Shown: positions 37,004 through 46,893, counted from the stretch's first letter. The stretch: DNA of 64,000 nt from Pelagibacterium limicola (GCF_015694405.1 NZ_JADQDB010000004.1:124001-188000), one strand, 5' to 3'. Numbers and translations are program-made. The notes: generated by a model not told the origin, from the sequence alone.

Positions 37004-38224
37004 GTGCAAGGTCTGGTCTACGTGTTCATGGGGTTGTGCGGTCTCGCCATCGGCGTGGCGGGATATTATCTGCTCGCGCTTACCCCGGTAGAGTCCACCC
37101 TGCTGGCCATTCTCGCAACTCTGACCGCCGTCATCGTCCACGAGCAGCGCCTGCGGCGCCGTGCTGAAAAACGGCTGGAAAAAGGTATAGAGGAATTGGG
37201 GCGCCTCCTCAGCACCGACGCCCAGGCGGGTCAGGTGCTCAGCCAGCGAGTCAACACCCTCGTCAATCTCGATATCGGCTCGCGGCTCGACGTGATGGAA
37301 GCCGATATGAGTGTATTGGGCACCGTTGTGCGGCAGGTTGCCGAAGCCGTGTCCGAACTGGAATCCAGCCGGGCGACGGAAGCCGAGGCCCCAACGGCCG
37401 GCGGAAACGGCAAGGCGGCCATTATCCGTCACATCCCGACCGTCCCGCTCCACACGGTGAAAATGGCTCTCGATGAAGGCCGTCTCCTTCATCACGTCCA
37501 GCCCGTGGTTACGCTGCCTCAGCGCAAGATCCACGCCTACGAACTCGTGCTGCGGCTCATGCTGGGCAAGGGCAACATCGCCGATCCTCCCGACTACATG
37601 CCGGTGCGCAACGCCGAGGGCGACATTGTCCTGCGCCGGATCGAGCGAATTCTGGCCGACGAGGCAGTGAAAATCGTCCGGCGCGGACGCCTTGCCGGCA
37701 ATCCCGTGCGGCTGCTGACCCGGCTGTCGCTGGCGACTCTTTCGGACAAGTCCGCGGTCGATCAGCTCATCGCGGTGCTCGCCGGCAACCGGGCCGTCAC
37801 CCCCGACATGTGTTTCCTGCTGGACCACGCCGATTTCGGCGACATGGACCGGCTCGAGACCGACATGCTGAACCGCCTCGTCCAGCAGGGCATCACGGTC
37901 GGCCTTAGCAGCTGCCACTCCCTACGCCTCGATTTTGCCGGCCTTGCCGGTCGCGGCGTACGCTACATCGCAGTCGACGCCGTCGAATTCCTCGGCAATC
38001 CGACGCGCTTTTCCGATTTCCACGCCTCGGACATCAACGATTACGTTGCCCGTTTCGGTATCAATCTTGTGATGAGCGGTATTTCGAACGAACAACAGGT
38101 GCTTGCGTTGCTCGATGATGGCATAAAGTTGGCGCAGGGCGACGCGCTCGGTCCGCTTGGCCCGTTGCGAGAAGATTTGCGCGACGACGGCAACGACGAT
38201 TTGCGCAGCGCCGCCACGAACTGA
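37004..38224 (+). CDS. Membrane-anchored degenerate EAL-domain protein, TipF-like
   Basis: 406 residues. Two N-terminal membrane helices (about 4-25 and 31-47), a basic coiled-coil stretch (about 48-125: RLRRRAEKRLEKGIEEL), then a divergent EAL domain (about 145-390). The catalytic signatures are lost: EAL is YELVLR at 179-184, the DDFG motif is absent, and the closing block is QGDALGPLGP at 378-387. This architecture matches TipF of Caulobacter, a c-di-GMP receptor that positions the flagellum, rather than an active phosphodiesterase. The start is GTG 37004; a nearby GAAGG is too close, so the exact start is uncertain. No flagellar gene is in the window, so the TipF assignment rests on architecture. 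Confidence 0.75.
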   Translation: MQGLVYVFMGLCGLAIGVAGYYLLALTPVESTLLAILATLTAVIVHEQRLRRRAEKRLEKGIEELGRLLSTDAQAGQVLSQRVNTLVNLDIGSRLDVMEADMSVLGTVVRQVAEAVSELESSRATEAEAPTAGGNGKAAIIRHIPTVPLHTVKMALDEGRLLHHVQPVVTLPQRKIHAYELVLRLMLGKGNIADPPDYMPVRNAEGDIVLRRIERILADEAVKIVRRGRLAGNPVRLLTRLSLATLSDKSAVDQLIAVLAGNRAVTPDMCFLLDHADFGDMDRLETDMLNRLVQQGITVGLSSCHSLRLDFAGLAGRGVRYIAVDAVEFLGNPTRFSDFHASDINDYVARFGINLVMSGISNEQQVLALLDDGIKLAQGDALGPLGPLREDLRDDGNDDLRSAATN

Positions 38225-38241
38225 AGAATTAGCAGGCCCTA

Positions 38242-39105
38242 ATGACGCGTATTCAAGGACCCCAGCCGGGCCTTTCGGCAATCGCAACAGGTTTTGACGG
38301 TATTCTCTCCGACGTATGGGGCGTGGTCCATAACGGCCAGGAGCCGCACGGCCCCGCGGTCGACGCGCTGGTCCAGTTCCGCCGCAATGGTGGCCGGGTC
38401 GTATTGATCACCAACGCTCCCCGCCCGCGCGGGCCCATCATGGAGCAACTCGATCGCATCGGCGTCACCCGCGAGGCTTATGACAACATTGTCACCTCGG
38501 GCGATGCGACGCGCATCCTGCTCGAAGGCTACGCGGGAAAGGTCGTTCACCGCGTCGGCCCCGCACAGGATGTCGTCCTCTTCGAGGGGCTGGGCATTAC
38601 CTTCGGGAATGTCGAGGAGGCCTCGGCGGTGGCCGTCACCGATCTCGATACCGACGACGATACCCCGGCCGATTACACCGAACGCATGCGGGCTTGGCTC
38701 GCGCGGGGACTACCCCTCATTTGCGCCAACCCGGACAAGGTGGTGGAAGAGGGCGACCGGCTGATCTATTGCGGCGGCGCGCTTGCCGATGCTTATGAGG
38801 ATATCGGAGGCCGCGTGATGATGGCGGGTAAGCCGTTCAATCCGATCTACGAAGAGGCCAAAGCCCTGCTCGACAAGGCCGCGGGACGTCGCATTGCGCG
38901 AGAGCGCGTCCTCGCGATCGGGGACTCGGTGAGAACCGACGCGGTCGGCGCAGCGCAATTCGGTATTCCCTTGCTGTTTGTCACCGGTTCCATTCACGCA
39001 GAGGAACTCGACGCCTTCAACGATCCCCCGCCCAAGCGCGTCCACGATTTCGTCTCGGTTTCTCGCGCCAACATGATCGGCTATATGCCCCGGCTGGCGT
39101 GGTGA
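38242..39105 (+). CDS. HAD-superfamily class IIA sugar phosphatase-like hydrolase (TIGR01459-like)
   Basis: 287-residue cytoplasmic hydrolase of the NagD-like HAD branch. Motif I is in FDGILSDVWGVVHNG (Asp nucleophile), motif II in VVLITNAPRPRG, and motifs III/IV in RVLAIGDSVRTDAVGAAQFG. The cap domain lies between residues about 85 and 190, containing VAVTDLDTDDDTPADY. The substrate is unknown; the family includes nucleotide and sugar phosphatases. The methyltransferase gene begins on the base after the stop codon, suggesting cotranslation, and the TipF-like gene precedes it by 17 nt. Confidence 0.85.
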   Translation: MTRIQGPQPGLSAIATGFDGILSDVWGVVHNGQEPHGPAVDALVQFRRNGGRVVLITNAPRPRGPIMEQLDRIGVTREAYDNIVTSGDATRILLEGYAGKVVHRVGPAQDVVLFEGLGITFGNVEEASAVAVTDLDTDDDTPADYTERMRAWLARGLPLICANPDKVVEEGDRLIYCGGALADAYEDIGGRVMMAGKPFNPIYEEAKALLDKAAGRRIARERVLAIGDSVRTDAVGAAQFGIPLLFVTGSIHAEELDAFNDPPPKRVHDFVSVSRANMIGYMPRLAW

Positions 39106-39744
39106 ATGGCGCGCGACCCTGCGCAATACATCGCCCGTAATCTTCCTGTCCGCCCCGTGCCGCACTTGCCCGGAATCCGCCTGTACATGGCCGTTCCCGA
39201 AAGCGGGGTCTGGCGGCTGGCCCGCAATGGTAATCCGCCCTATTGGGCATGGTGTTGGCCTGGCGGTTTGGCGCTGGCGCAATACATCGCGGCCAACCCC
39301 GGATGTGTCGCGGGCAGGACGGTGCTCGATCTCGGCACGGGCTCCGGCCTCGTCGCGATTGCGGCCGCGCTGGCGGGAGCCCGGCGCGTCCTTGCTTGTG
39401 ACATCGACCCCGTCGCGCTAGCTGCCGCGCGCCGCAATGCAGATCTGAACCAAGCGGCCATCGAAACGCTGAATGAAGATCTGCTGGAAGGGCCGCCGCC
39501 CGATACCGACATCGTTCTGGCGGGGGACGTTTTCTACGATGCCGGCCTTGCGAGCCGCATGCTGCCTTTTCTCCGCCGATGTCGGTCGGCGGGCGTCGAC
39601 GTGCTCGTTGGCGATATTGGCCGCGCCGATCTTCCGCGCGAGGCGCTGAGCGAACTGGCCGCCTATCCCGTTTCCGAGTTCGGAGAGGGCCTAAGTGCCG
39701 GCCAACGCTTTGCCTCGGTCTTTGGCCTCGCGCTCGACATCTGA
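39106..39744 (+). CDS. Class I SAM-dependent methyltransferase (protein-lysine type, ETF-beta methyltransferase-like)
   Basis: 212 residues. SAM motif I DLGTGSGLVAIAAALAGA, motif II CDIDPVALAAARRNADLNQ and the active-site block LAGDVFYDAGLASRML. The N-terminal LARNGNPPYWAWCWPGGLAL resembles the METTL20/ETF-beta-lysine methyltransferase group known from rhizobia, which modifies electron-transfer flavoprotein. That subgroup assignment is an inference; a ribosomal protein methyltransferase is a possible alternative. ATG 39106 directly abuts the TGA of the HAD gene. A gap of 69 nt separates it from ribF. Confidence 0.72.
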   Translation: MARDPAQYIARNLPVRPVPHLPGIRLYMAVPESGVWRLARNGNPPYWAWCWPGGLALAQYIAANPGCVAGRTVLDLGTGSGLVAIAAALAGARRVLACDIDPVALAAARRNADLNQAAIETLNEDLLEGPPPDTDIVLAGDVFYDAGLASRMLPFLRRCRSAGVDVLVGDIGRADLPREALSELAAYPVSEFGEGLSAGQRFASVFGLALDI

Positions 39745-39813
39745 ACGCTTGCATTCTTTGCCGCAAAAAGGCAGGTTCCGCCCCGCGTAATCCAAAAGGC
39801 CTCACCCTTATCC

Positions 39814-40815
39814 ATGACTTCCGGCAAGAGTTTCACCCGCCTCGACGGTCTCGACAGCGTTCCGGAAACGCTGCGTGGCGGCGTGGTCGCCATCGGCAAT
39901 TTCGATGGGTGCCATCGCGGTCATCAGCGGGTGTTTGCAGCCAGCCTCGAGATGGCGCGCGCGAGTAACGTCCCGGCGCTGATGCTTACCTTCGAGCCGC
40001 ATCCGCGCGATGTCTTCGCCCCCCAGCCCTTCCTGCACCGGCTTACGCCGCCTGACGCCAAGGCCGAACTTGCGAAGGCCCTTGGCTTCGATGCCATCGC
40101 CATCATGCCCTTTTCGCGCGAGCTGGGCGGGGTTGAAGCCGAGGATTTCGTGGCGCGCTATCTGGTTTCCGCGCTCGACGCCCAAGGCGTGGTGGTCGGC
40201 GCCGATTTCCATTTCGGCAAGCAGCGCAAGGGTACTCCGGAGTTCCTCAAGGCCGAGGGCGAACGGGCCGGCTTTGCCGTGCGCGTCATGGACATGCTCG
40301 CCGAGGGCGAGGCGCCGGTATCGTCCTCCCGCGTCCGCGAGGCGCTCGCTACGGGCGAGGTCGAAACCGCTAACGCACTTCTGGGCTACCACCATTTCTT
40401 TTCCGGCACGGTTATCGAAGGCGACAAGCGCGGGCGCGAACTTGGGTTCCCCACCGCCAATTTCGCGCTGCCCGAAACGGCCCGGCTCGAGCAAGGTGTC
40501 TACGCCGTCAAGGCACGGGTGGGTGGCAAGGTTTATGGCGGGGTCTCCGCCTACGGCAAGCCCATGTTCGACAACACGCGCCCGCCCTTCGAGACTTTCA
40601 TTTTCGATTTCGACTCCGAGATTTACGGGCAGACGCTCGACGTTGCGCTCATCGCCTTCATACGCGGCCAGATGACCTTTGACGGCCTTGATGGCCTCAT
40701 CGCCCAGATGAAGAAAGACACCGTCGATGCCCGAATTATGATCGCCCGCGCGGCTCCGCTTTCCGGGCTGGACGCTGCGCTGGGCATGATCGATGGCGAA
40801 AAGCCATTGGATTGA
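39814..40815 (+). CDS. ribF: Bifunctional riboflavin kinase / FAD synthetase
   Basis: Makes FMN then FAD from riboflavin. 333 residues, two domains: N-terminal FMN adenylyltransferase with VAIGNFDGCHRGHQ (nucleotide-binding HxGH), DFHFGKQRKGTP and SSSRVREAL; C-terminal riboflavin kinase with GRELGFPTANF and GVYAVKARVGGKVYGGVSAYG. The usual size. It sits upstream of ileS and lspA, the conserved ribF-ileS-lspA order of proteobacteria. About 66 nt lie between the stop and the ileS start. Confidence 0.97.
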   Translation: MTSGKSFTRLDGLDSVPETLRGGVVAIGNFDGCHRGHQRVFAASLEMARASNVPALMLTFEPHPRDVFAPQPFLHRLTPPDAKAELAKALGFDAIAIMPFSRELGGVEAEDFVARYLVSALDAQGVVVGADFHFGKQRKGTPEFLKAEGERAGFAVRVMDMLAEGEAPVSSSRVREALATGEVETANALLGYHHFFSGTVIEGDKRGRELGFPTANFALPETARLEQGVYAVKARVGGKVYGGVSAYGKPMFDNTRPPFETFIFDFDSEIYGQTLDVALIAFIRGQMTFDGLDGLIAQMKKDTVDARIMIARAAPLSGLDAALGMIDGEKPLD

Positions 40816-40881
40816 GTGGCCCCCGCTGTTAAAAGCGGTGCCGAATTCAGGCCGATTTCCAATAATCCCTGTGAGATTTAT

Positions 40882-43800
40882 ATGACCGAGACCCAATCGG
40901 GCGCGACCACCGAGCGCGACTATTCCGCAACTCTTTTCCTTCCGCAGACCGATTTCCCGATGCGCGCGGGCCTTCCCGACCGCGAGCCGTCCTGGCTCGA
41001 GCGCTGGGAGAAGATGGACCTCTACAACCTCCTGCGAGAGCAGAGCAAGGACCGCGAGAAGTTCACCCTCCACGACGGCCCGCCCTATGCCAATGGCAAC
41101 ATCCATATCGGGCATGCTCTCAACAAGACCCTCAAGGACCTCGTTTCGCGCTCCATGCAGATGCTGGGCTACAACTCGGCCTATGTGCCGGGCTGGGACT
41201 GCCACGGCCTTCCGATCGAATGGAAGATCGAGGAGCAGTATCGCGCCAAGGGCAAGAACAAGGACGAAGTGCCGGTCAACGAATTCCGCGCCGAGTGCCG
41301 AACCTTTGCCGAGCACTGGGTGGACGTGCAGCGCGAGGAGTTCAAGCGCCTCGGCGTGATGGGCGATTGGGACAATCCCTATCTCACCATGAGCTACGAC
41401 GCCGAAGCGACCATCGCCAGCGAGCTGATGAAAGTCGCCATGAGCGGCCAGCTCTATCGCGGGTCCAAGCCCGTCATGTGGTCGGTCGTCGAACGCACCG
41501 CGCTGGCAGAAGCCGAGATCGAATATCAGGACTATGAGTCCGATGCGATATGGGTGAAGTTTCCGGTTCAGACTGGTAGCGTGCTTCAATCAATGCCGCG
41601 TGGAAGCACGCCAGAGTATAGTTCACTTAGCAAATTCTACGACGCTTCAGTTGTCATCTGGACAACTACCCCGTGGACCATTCCCGGTAACCGCGCGGTT
41701 TCATATTCAAATAAGATTGCGTACGGTCTCTATCAGGTTGTCGCCGCCGAGAACGAATTCGGCCCCCAGCCCGGCGAAAAGTTGATCTTCGCCGACAAGC
41801 TGGCGGATGATTGCGCGACCAAGGCCAAGCTGACCTTCAATCGCCTTGGCGATGTGGCGGCCGACGAACTCGCCTCCATGACCCTCCACCACCCCCTCCG
41901 CGGTGTTGGCGGCGGCTACGAATTCCTCGTCCCACTTCTCGATGGCGATCACGTCACCGATGACGCGGGCACGGGTTTTGTCCATACCGCACCCGGCCAT
42001 GGCGCGGACGACTTTGATATCTGGATGGCCAAGGGCCGCGAGATCGCTGCCAAGGGCATCGATACCGCAATCCCGTTCACCGTCGACGACGCAGGCTATT
42101 ACACCAAGGACGCTCCGGGCTTCGGGCCGGACGCCGAGGGCGGGCCTGCGCGGGTGATCGATGACAAGGGCAAGAAGGGCGATGCCAACCAGCGCGTCAT
42201 CACGGCTCTGATCGCGGCGAACAACCTTTTCGCGCGCGGGCGATTGAAGCACCAGTATCCCCATTCCTGGCGCAGCAAAAAGCCGATCATCTTCCGCAAC
42301 ACGCCGCAGTGGTTCGTCTATATGGACAAGCCGCTCGACGACGCGAACGAAACCCTGCGTACCCGTGCGCTCGCGGCCATCGATGCCACCAAATTCGTGC
42401 CCCCCGCCGGCCAGAACCGCCTGCGTTCGATGATCGCCGACCGTCCCGATTGGGTGCTCTCGCGCCAGCGCGCCTGGGGCGTACCGATCACGGTTTTCGT
42501 CAACGTTGACACCGGTGAAATACTCAAGAACGAAGCCGTCAACAAGCGCATCTTCGATGCCTTCATGACCGAGGGCGCCGACGCCTGGTATGCCGAGAAC
42601 GCAAAGGCGCGGTTCCTGGGCAGTGATGTGGCCGACCATGACAAATGGACCAAGGTCACCGACATTCTCGATGTGTGGTTCGATTCAGGCTCGACCCACG
42701 CCTTCGTGCTGCGCAACAGGGAAAAGTGGCCGCATCTGAAATTCCCGGCCTCGATGTATCTCGAAGGCTCGGACCAGCATCGCGGCTGGTTCCATTCCTC
42801 GTTGCTCGAAAGCTGCGCAACCAACGGCCATGCACCCTATGAATCCGTCCTCACCCACGGCTTCACCATGGACAAGAACGGCTTCAAGATGAGCAAGTCG
42901 CTGGGCAATACCATTGCCCCGCAGGACATCATCAAGAAGTTCGGCGCCGATATCCTGCGCCTCTGGGCCGCTACCATCGATTATGCCGAGGACCATCGCA
43001 TCGGTGATGAAATCCTCGCCAACACGGTCGAAATGTACAGGAAGATGCGCAACACCTTCCGCTGGCTTTTGGGTAACCTCGCCCATTACAGGCAAGAGGA
43101 AGCCGTGGCGCACGCCGACATGCCCGAGCTCGAACGCTTGATCCTGCACCGGCTCGCCGTGCTCGACCATGAGGTGCGCGAGGGCTACCGCGCCTATGAC
43201 TACAAGCGCGTGGTCACGACCATCGCCAACTTCATGAACCTCGAGCTTTCGGCGTTTTATTTCGACATCCGCAAGGACGCGCTCTATTGCGATCCGCTCT
43301 CCTCGGTCACCCGGCGGGCAGCGCTGACCGTGCTCGACCAGCTCTATTCCTGCCTCACCGCCTGGCTTGCACCTGTGCTGGTGTTCACGATGGAAGAGGT
43401 GTGGCTCGAGCGCAATCCGGGGGAAACATCCTCGGTGCACGCGCGAACTTTCCCTGAGCTTCCCGCCGAATGGCGCGACGACGCGCTGGCGGCAAAGTGG
43501 CAGAAGATTCGCGCCGTCCGCCGCGTCGTTACCGGCGCGCTGGAGATCGAGCGCAAGAACAAGGTCATCGGCTCCTCGCTCGAGGCGGCGCCCTTGGTCG
43601 AGATCGAGGACAAGGGGTTGTTCGACGCCGTGATGAGCCAGAACTTTGCCGATCTCTGCATCGTTTCCGGCATCAGGGTGGAGAATCGCGCCGTTTCGAA
43701 CGCCGATGCGTTTACGCTCGAGGATGTTCCGCGCGTCGGCGTCACCTTCGCCCGCGCCGAAGGGCAACGGTGCGCGCGCTCCTGGAAGGTTCTCCCGGAG

Positions 43801-43887
43801 GTCGGAAGCGATCCCGAATATCCCGATCTCTCCCCGCGCGATGCGCAGGCCATGCGCGAACGCGTGGCCGCCGGGTTGCCGGTATGA
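40882..43887 (+). CDS. ileS: Isoleucyl-tRNA synthetase
   Basis: Class I synthetase charging tRNA-Ile, 1001 residues from ATG 40882 ([15 protein letters not shown]); the upstream GTG 40816 abuts ribF and its 22 extra residues look untranslated. Catalytic motifs: [15 protein letters not shown] (HIGH) and [11 protein letters not shown] (KMSKS). The CP1 editing domain is near [13 protein letters not shown] low-GC patch with unusual codons runs from about 41550 to 41745, inside the editing domain. Its TGA stop overlaps the lspA ATG (ATGA at 43884-43887). Confidence 0.97.
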   Translation: MTETQSGATTERDYSATLFLPQTDFPMRAGLPDREPSWLERWEKMDLYNLLREQSKDREKFTLHDGPPYANGNIHIGHALNKTLKDLVSRSMQMLGYNSAYVPGWDCHGLPIEWKIEEQYRAKGKNKDEVPVNEFRAECRTFAEHWVDVQREEFKRLGVMGDWDNPYLTMSYDAEATIASELMKVAMSGQLYRGSKPVMWSVVERTALAEAEIEYQDYESDAIWVKFPVQTGSVLQSMPRGSTPEYSSLSKFYDASVVIWTTTPWTIPGNRAVSYSNKIAYGLYQVVAAENEFGPQPGEKLIFADKLADDCATKAKLTFNRLGDVAADELASMTLHHPLRGVGGGYEFLVPLLDGDHVTDDAGTGFVHTAPGHGADDFDIWMAKGREIAAKGIDTAIPFTVDDAGYYTKDAPGFGPDAEGGPARVIDDKGKKGDANQRVITALIAANNLFARGRLKHQYPHSWRSKKPIIFRNTPQWFVYMDKPLDDANETLRTRALAAIDATKFVPPAGQNRLRSMIADRPDWVLSRQRAWGVPITVFVNVDTGEILKNEAVNKRIFDAFMTEGADAWYAENAKARFLGSDVADHDKWTKVTDILDVWFDSGSTHAFVLRNREKWPHLKFPASMYLEGSDQHRGWFHSSLLESCATNGHAPYESVLTHGFTMDKNGFKMSKSLGNTIAPQDIIKKFGADILRLWAATIDYAEDHRIGDEILANTVEMYRKMRNTFRWLLGNLAHYRQEEAVAHADMPELERLILHRLAVLDHEVREGYRAYDYKRVVTTIANFMNLELSAFYFDIRKDALYCDPLSSVTRRAALTVLDQLYSCLTAWLAPVLVFTMEEVWLERNPGETSSVHARTFPELPAEWRDDALAAKWQKIRAVRRVVTGALEIERKNKVIGSSLEAAPLVEIEDKGLFDAVMSQNFADLCIVSGIRVENRAVSNADAFTLEDVPRVGVTFARAEGQRCARSWKVLPEVGSDPEYPDLSPRDAQAMRERVAAGLPV

Positions 43888-44375
43888 ATTGGGCCGCAAA
43901 ACCGTCCGTCCTCTGGAGCCTGATCCTGGGGACGGACGTCCTGATCCTCGATCGGCTGCACAAGTTCGTCCAGATCGATATTTTTGGCTGGATGGGCGGC
44001 GAGGTCGTCAATATTGCCCCGTTCTTCGATTATGTGCTGGTGTGGAACACCGGCATTTCCTATGGCATGCTTGGCGGTCTGACGCCCGAAATGCTGTTGG
44101 CTGTGATGGGTGTCGCCGTCCTGGCGCTGGCCTACTGGTGGTGGAAGGACGACTCGCTTCTCACGCGCCTCGGCATCGCGCTCGCCATTGGGGGCGCGGT
44201 TTCCAACGCCATCGACCGGGTGGTCTACGGCGCGGTGGCCGATTTTTTTCATCTCTTCTGGGGCAATTTTTCCTGGTACGTCTTCAACATCGCCGATGTT
44301 GCGATCACCTTCGGGGTGATCCTGCTGATCTACGACGTGCTGAAATCCAAGCCCCGGCAGCCGTCAGGAACCTGA
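43884..44375 (+). CDS. lspA: Lipoprotein signal peptidase (signal peptidase II)
   Basis: Inner-membrane aspartyl protease that cleaves prolipoprotein signal peptides, 163 residues with four membrane helices. Catalytic Asp residues are in [17 protein letters not shown] and [11 protein letters not shown]. The start ATG overlaps the ileS stop (ATGA), so translation is coupled. An outer-membrane-type lipoprotein that would be its substrate is encoded directly downstream. Confidence 0.96.
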   Translation: MNWAAKPSVLWSLILGTDVLILDRLHKFVQIDIFGWMGGEVVNIAPFFDYVLVWNTGISYGMLGGLTPEMLLAVMGVAVLALAYWWWKDDSLLTRLGIALAIGGAVSNAIDRVVYGAVADFFHLFWGNFSWYVFNIADVAITFGVILLIYDVLKSKPRQPSGT

Positions 44376-44497
44376 ATTCAGTCAAATTCTGGTCTTAGGA
44401 CGGACGATAGGGTATAACGCCGCCTCTGGAACGGGATGCATTAATCCCGCTATCCTGTAAATAGAGCGGGCAAAAGCGCAGGTAGGTCGAGGTTTTG

Positions 44498-45112
44498 ATG
44501 AGTTTCCCAGTAAAGTGCCGGAGTGTCGTCGGACGCCCATCCCTGCGTCTGATCCTCGCCGGTTTCGGCGCGGCGCTCGCTTTGTCGGCCTGTACCACCG
44601 TCGAGGGCACAAACGCCCTGGTCGATCCCATGACTTTCGAGCGCGAGGTGTTGCGCACGACCCTTTCGGGAGTTGGCGTTATCGACCAGCCGACCAAGGA
44701 GCCTGTCGCCGTCGAGCGCAGCCCGCTGGTCCTTCCCGCCTCTGGTGCTACCCCGCCACCGCCCAGCCAGTCCGTGGCCTCGATCCCCGAGGATAGCAGC
44801 CGCGTGACCATCGACGCGAGCGGCCTGACAACGGCCGATCTCGAAATGCTGAGACAGGGCAGGGTCATTGGTTCCGGCTCGATCACCGGCCGTCCGTTGA
44901 CCGATGCCGAAACCCGCCAGCTCGCCGCCCGCATCGCCGCTTACCGGCGCGCCCAAGGGCTCGAAGAACGCAATATCTACCTGCCGCCCGAGCAGTATTT
45001 CCGCCAGGTCGGCAACCAGAACCTCATCTGCCTTGCCGCCAATGGCGATCTGGTCGCGGTGGACGATCCCCGCTGCCCACCCGACGTCCGCGCGGCGCTG
45101 GCTAATCGCTGA
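44498..45112 (+). CDS. Putative lipoprotein of unknown function
   Basis: 204 residues from ATG 44498 (a TTG lies one codon upstream). The signal sequence ends in the lipobox LALSACTT with the lipidated Cys at about residue 32, so it is a type II signal-peptide lipoprotein. The rest is proline-rich at about 75-100 (SGATPPPPSQSV), then a conserved-looking C-terminal block, RAQGLEERNIYLPPEQYFRQ. I do not recognise a named family. It follows lspA by 122 bp and is closed by a clear terminator. The GAGG in TCGAGG is the ribosome-binding site. The gap 44376-44497 has inverted repeats CGGGAT-N6-ATCCCG (44432-44449) and a second stem at about 44446-44470. Confidence 0.78.
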   Translation: MSFPVKCRSVVGRPSLRLILAGFGAALALSACTTVEGTNALVDPMTFEREVLRTTLSGVGVIDQPTKEPVAVERSPLVLPASGATPPPPSQSVASIPEDSSRVTIDASGLTTADLEMLRQGRVIGSGSITGRPLTDAETRQLAARIAAYRRAQGLEERNIYLPPEQYFRQVGNQNLICLAANGDLVAVDDPRCPPDVRAALANR

Positions 45113-45139
45113 GATCTATCGCCGCTAGTGAAGAATATA

Positions 45140-45170
45140 AAGGCGAGGCCATCGGGCCTCGCTTTGTTTT
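45140..45170 (+). terminator. Rho-independent terminator after the lipoprotein gene
   Basis: Stem GCGAGGCC (45143-45150) / GGCCTCGC (45155-45162), extended by A-T and G-T pairs, with an ATCG loop and tail TTTGTTTT. Only 23 bp before the rluB start, so rluB needs its own promoter or readthrough. Confidence 0.88.
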
Positions 45171-45192
45171 GAAAGAAAGAGATACCGCTCCC

Positions 45193-46890
45193 ATGAGCGA
45201 CAAACCTGCCCCCCAGCCCGGCGAACGCCTCGCCAAAGCCGTCGCTCGCGCCGGCATCTGCTCGCGCCGCGACGCTGAAACCTGGATCGCAGCCGGCCGC
45301 GTTGCCGTGAACGGTTCCGTTGTAAAGACGCCGGCCTTCAATGTCGTTGAGGCCGATACTATTGCCGTCGACGGCAAGGAAATCACGCGCAAGCAGGCCA
45401 CCCAGCTCTGGCTCTATCATAAGCCCGCGGGGCTGATGGTCACTGAAAAGGACCCTGAAGGCCGCCCGACCGTATTCGAAGCGCTGACGCGCCTCGGCCT
45501 GCCGCGCGTCCTCACCGTGGGCCGTCTTGATTTTAACACCGAAGGGCTTCTGCTCCTGACCAATGACGGCGGCCTGAAGCGCACGCTCGAACTGCCCGCT
45601 ACCGGCTGGGTCCGCCGCTATCGCGTCCGTGCCTTCGGCTCGGTCACCCAGGAAAAACTCGATACGCTTAAAGAGGGCGTCACCGTCGAGGGTGTCGAAT
45701 ACGGCCCCATCGATGCCGAACTCGATACCGTCACCGGCTCCAATGTATGGATGACGGTCGGCTTGCGCGAGGGCAAGAACCGCGAGGTGAGGAACGTTCT
45801 CGGCGCGCTCGGGCTCGAGGTCAACCGCCTTATCCGCATTTCCTATGGCCCCTTCCAACTCGGCGACCTGCCTTCCGGACACGTCGAAAAGGTCAAGACC
45901 CGCATTCTCAAGGATCAGCTCGGCAAGAAGCTGGCTGCCGCCGCGGGTGCCGATTTCGACACGCCCGAACCCGATGAAGCCGGGCAGCCCCGCCGCCGGG
46001 CACCCGAGAAAACTACAACCGAGCGGGACCGGTATACCGGCCTCCGTCGTCGCCCCGACAACCGGCGCGAGGAACGACCCGAACAGGCGCCGCGCACCGT
46101 CCATTTCGACGATGGCCGCCCCTCTGAAAGCTTTACGCCCAGGGGCAAACCTCGCGGCGGCAAGGATGGCGGGCGCGACGAGAGACCGGCGCGCGGCGAA
46201 GGCTTCAAGAAGCGCTTCGACGACAAGCCCCGCCGCCCGAGCGCGGAAGGCGACAACAAACCTTTCCGCAAGGGCCCACGCGCTGCCGAGGGCGAGCGTC
46301 CGGTGCGCAAGGACGGGTATAAACCACGCTTTGAACGCGAAGCGGGTGATGCGGATGCGCGTCCGCGCCGTTTCGGCCCGCGCCCTGAAGGGGCCTCGGG
46401 CGACCGGCCTTTCCGCAAGGAAGGGTATCGTCCGCGCAGTGAAGGCGGCGACAAGCGCGAGTTCGGCGATCGCGCGCCGCGCCGCGATGGCGGCAAGCCT
46501 TTCGGCAAGGGCCCGCGCCCCGAAGGGGCCTCCGGCGACCGTCCTTTCCGCAAGGAGGGGTATCGCCCACGCAGTGAAGGCGGCGATAAGCGCGAGTTTG
46601 GCGATCGCGCGCCCCGCCACGATGGCGGCAAGCCGTTCGCAAAGGGCCCGCGCCGCGAGTTCGACGGGGATCGCCCCCCGCGCCGCAAGGACGAGGATCG
46701 CCCGTTGGCGCGCCGCTCCGCGCCCGGCAAGGAGGGTAAGTTCGGCCAAGAGCGCAAGGGACCGCGCAAGGACGGCGGAAAGCCGTCCGGAGGCCCCAAG
46801 CGCCCTGACCGCGGACCCCGCAGGGACGATACGCGGCCGTCCGGCGGGCGGCCTTTCAACAAGGGTCCACGCCGTCCGCGGGACGAATAG
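45193..46890 (+). CDS. rluB: 23S rRNA pseudouridine synthase RluB-like with long repetitive basic tail
   Basis: 565 residues from ATG 45193; TTG 45169 overlaps the terminator. An N-terminal S4 RNA-binding domain (GERLAKAVARAGICSRRDAE) precedes the pseudouridine synthase core (residues about 70-250) with the catalytic Asp in VGRLDFNTEGLLLLTNDGG. The core matches the RluB/RsuA group, which modifies 23S rRNA near 2605. After residue about 260 comes a roughly 300-residue, Arg/Gly/Lys/Pro/Glu-rich disordered tail, with a 45-residue unit repeated twice in tandem (395-439 and 440-484). Related enzymes have shorter tails. The stop is three bases before rsmD. Confidence 0.88.
   Translation: MSDKPAPQPGERLAKAVARAGICSRRDAETWIAAGRVAVNGSVVKTPAFNVVEADTIAVDGKEITRKQATQLWLYHKPAGLMVTEKDPEGRPTVFEALTRLGLPRVLTVGRLDFNTEGLLLLTNDGGLKRTLELPATGWVRRYRVRAFGSVTQEKLDTLKEGVTVEGVEYGPIDAELDTVTGSNVWMTVGLREGKNREVRNVLGALGLEVNRLIRISYGPFQLGDLPSGHVEKVKTRILKDQLGKKLAAAAGADFDTPEPDEAGQPRRRAPEKTTTERDRYTGLRRRPDNRREERPEQAPRTVHFDDGRPSESFTPRGKPRGGKDGGRDERPARGEGFKKRFDDKPRRPSAEGDNKPFRKGPRAAEGERPVRKDGYKPRFEREAGDADARPRRFGPRPEGASGDRPFRKEGYRPRSEGGDKREFGDRAPRRDGGKPFGKGPRPEGASGDRPFRKEGYRPRSEGGDKREFGDRAPRHDGGKPFAKGPRREFDGDRPPRRKDEDRPLARRSAPGKEGKFGQERKGPRKDGGKPSGGPKRPDRGPRRDDTRPSGGRPFNKGPRRPRDE
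46375..46644 (+). repeat. In-frame tandem duplication of 135 bp in the rluB tail
   Basis: Two units, 46375-46509 and 46510-46644, each 45 codons, both opening with GPRPEGASGDRPFRKEGYRP (20 residues) and differing mainly at third codon positions plus two or three residues. Shorter related motifs lie before and after. Confidence 0.9.
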
Positions 46891-46893
46891 CTC

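Noticed and set aside
40816..40881. Upstream extension of ileS, or a T-box/leader before ileS
   Set aside because: No T-box features or terminator, only 66 bp after ribF; the extra N-terminal residues do not match IleRS.
39808..41589. 593-codon minus-strand frame across ribF and ileS
   Set aside because: Composition is biased, with no domain, and it covers two certain genes on the other strand.
46375..46644. Possible CRISPR-like or satellite repeat
   Set aside because: Only two units, adjacent without spacers, in frame with the rluB coding sequence; it is an internal protein repeat.
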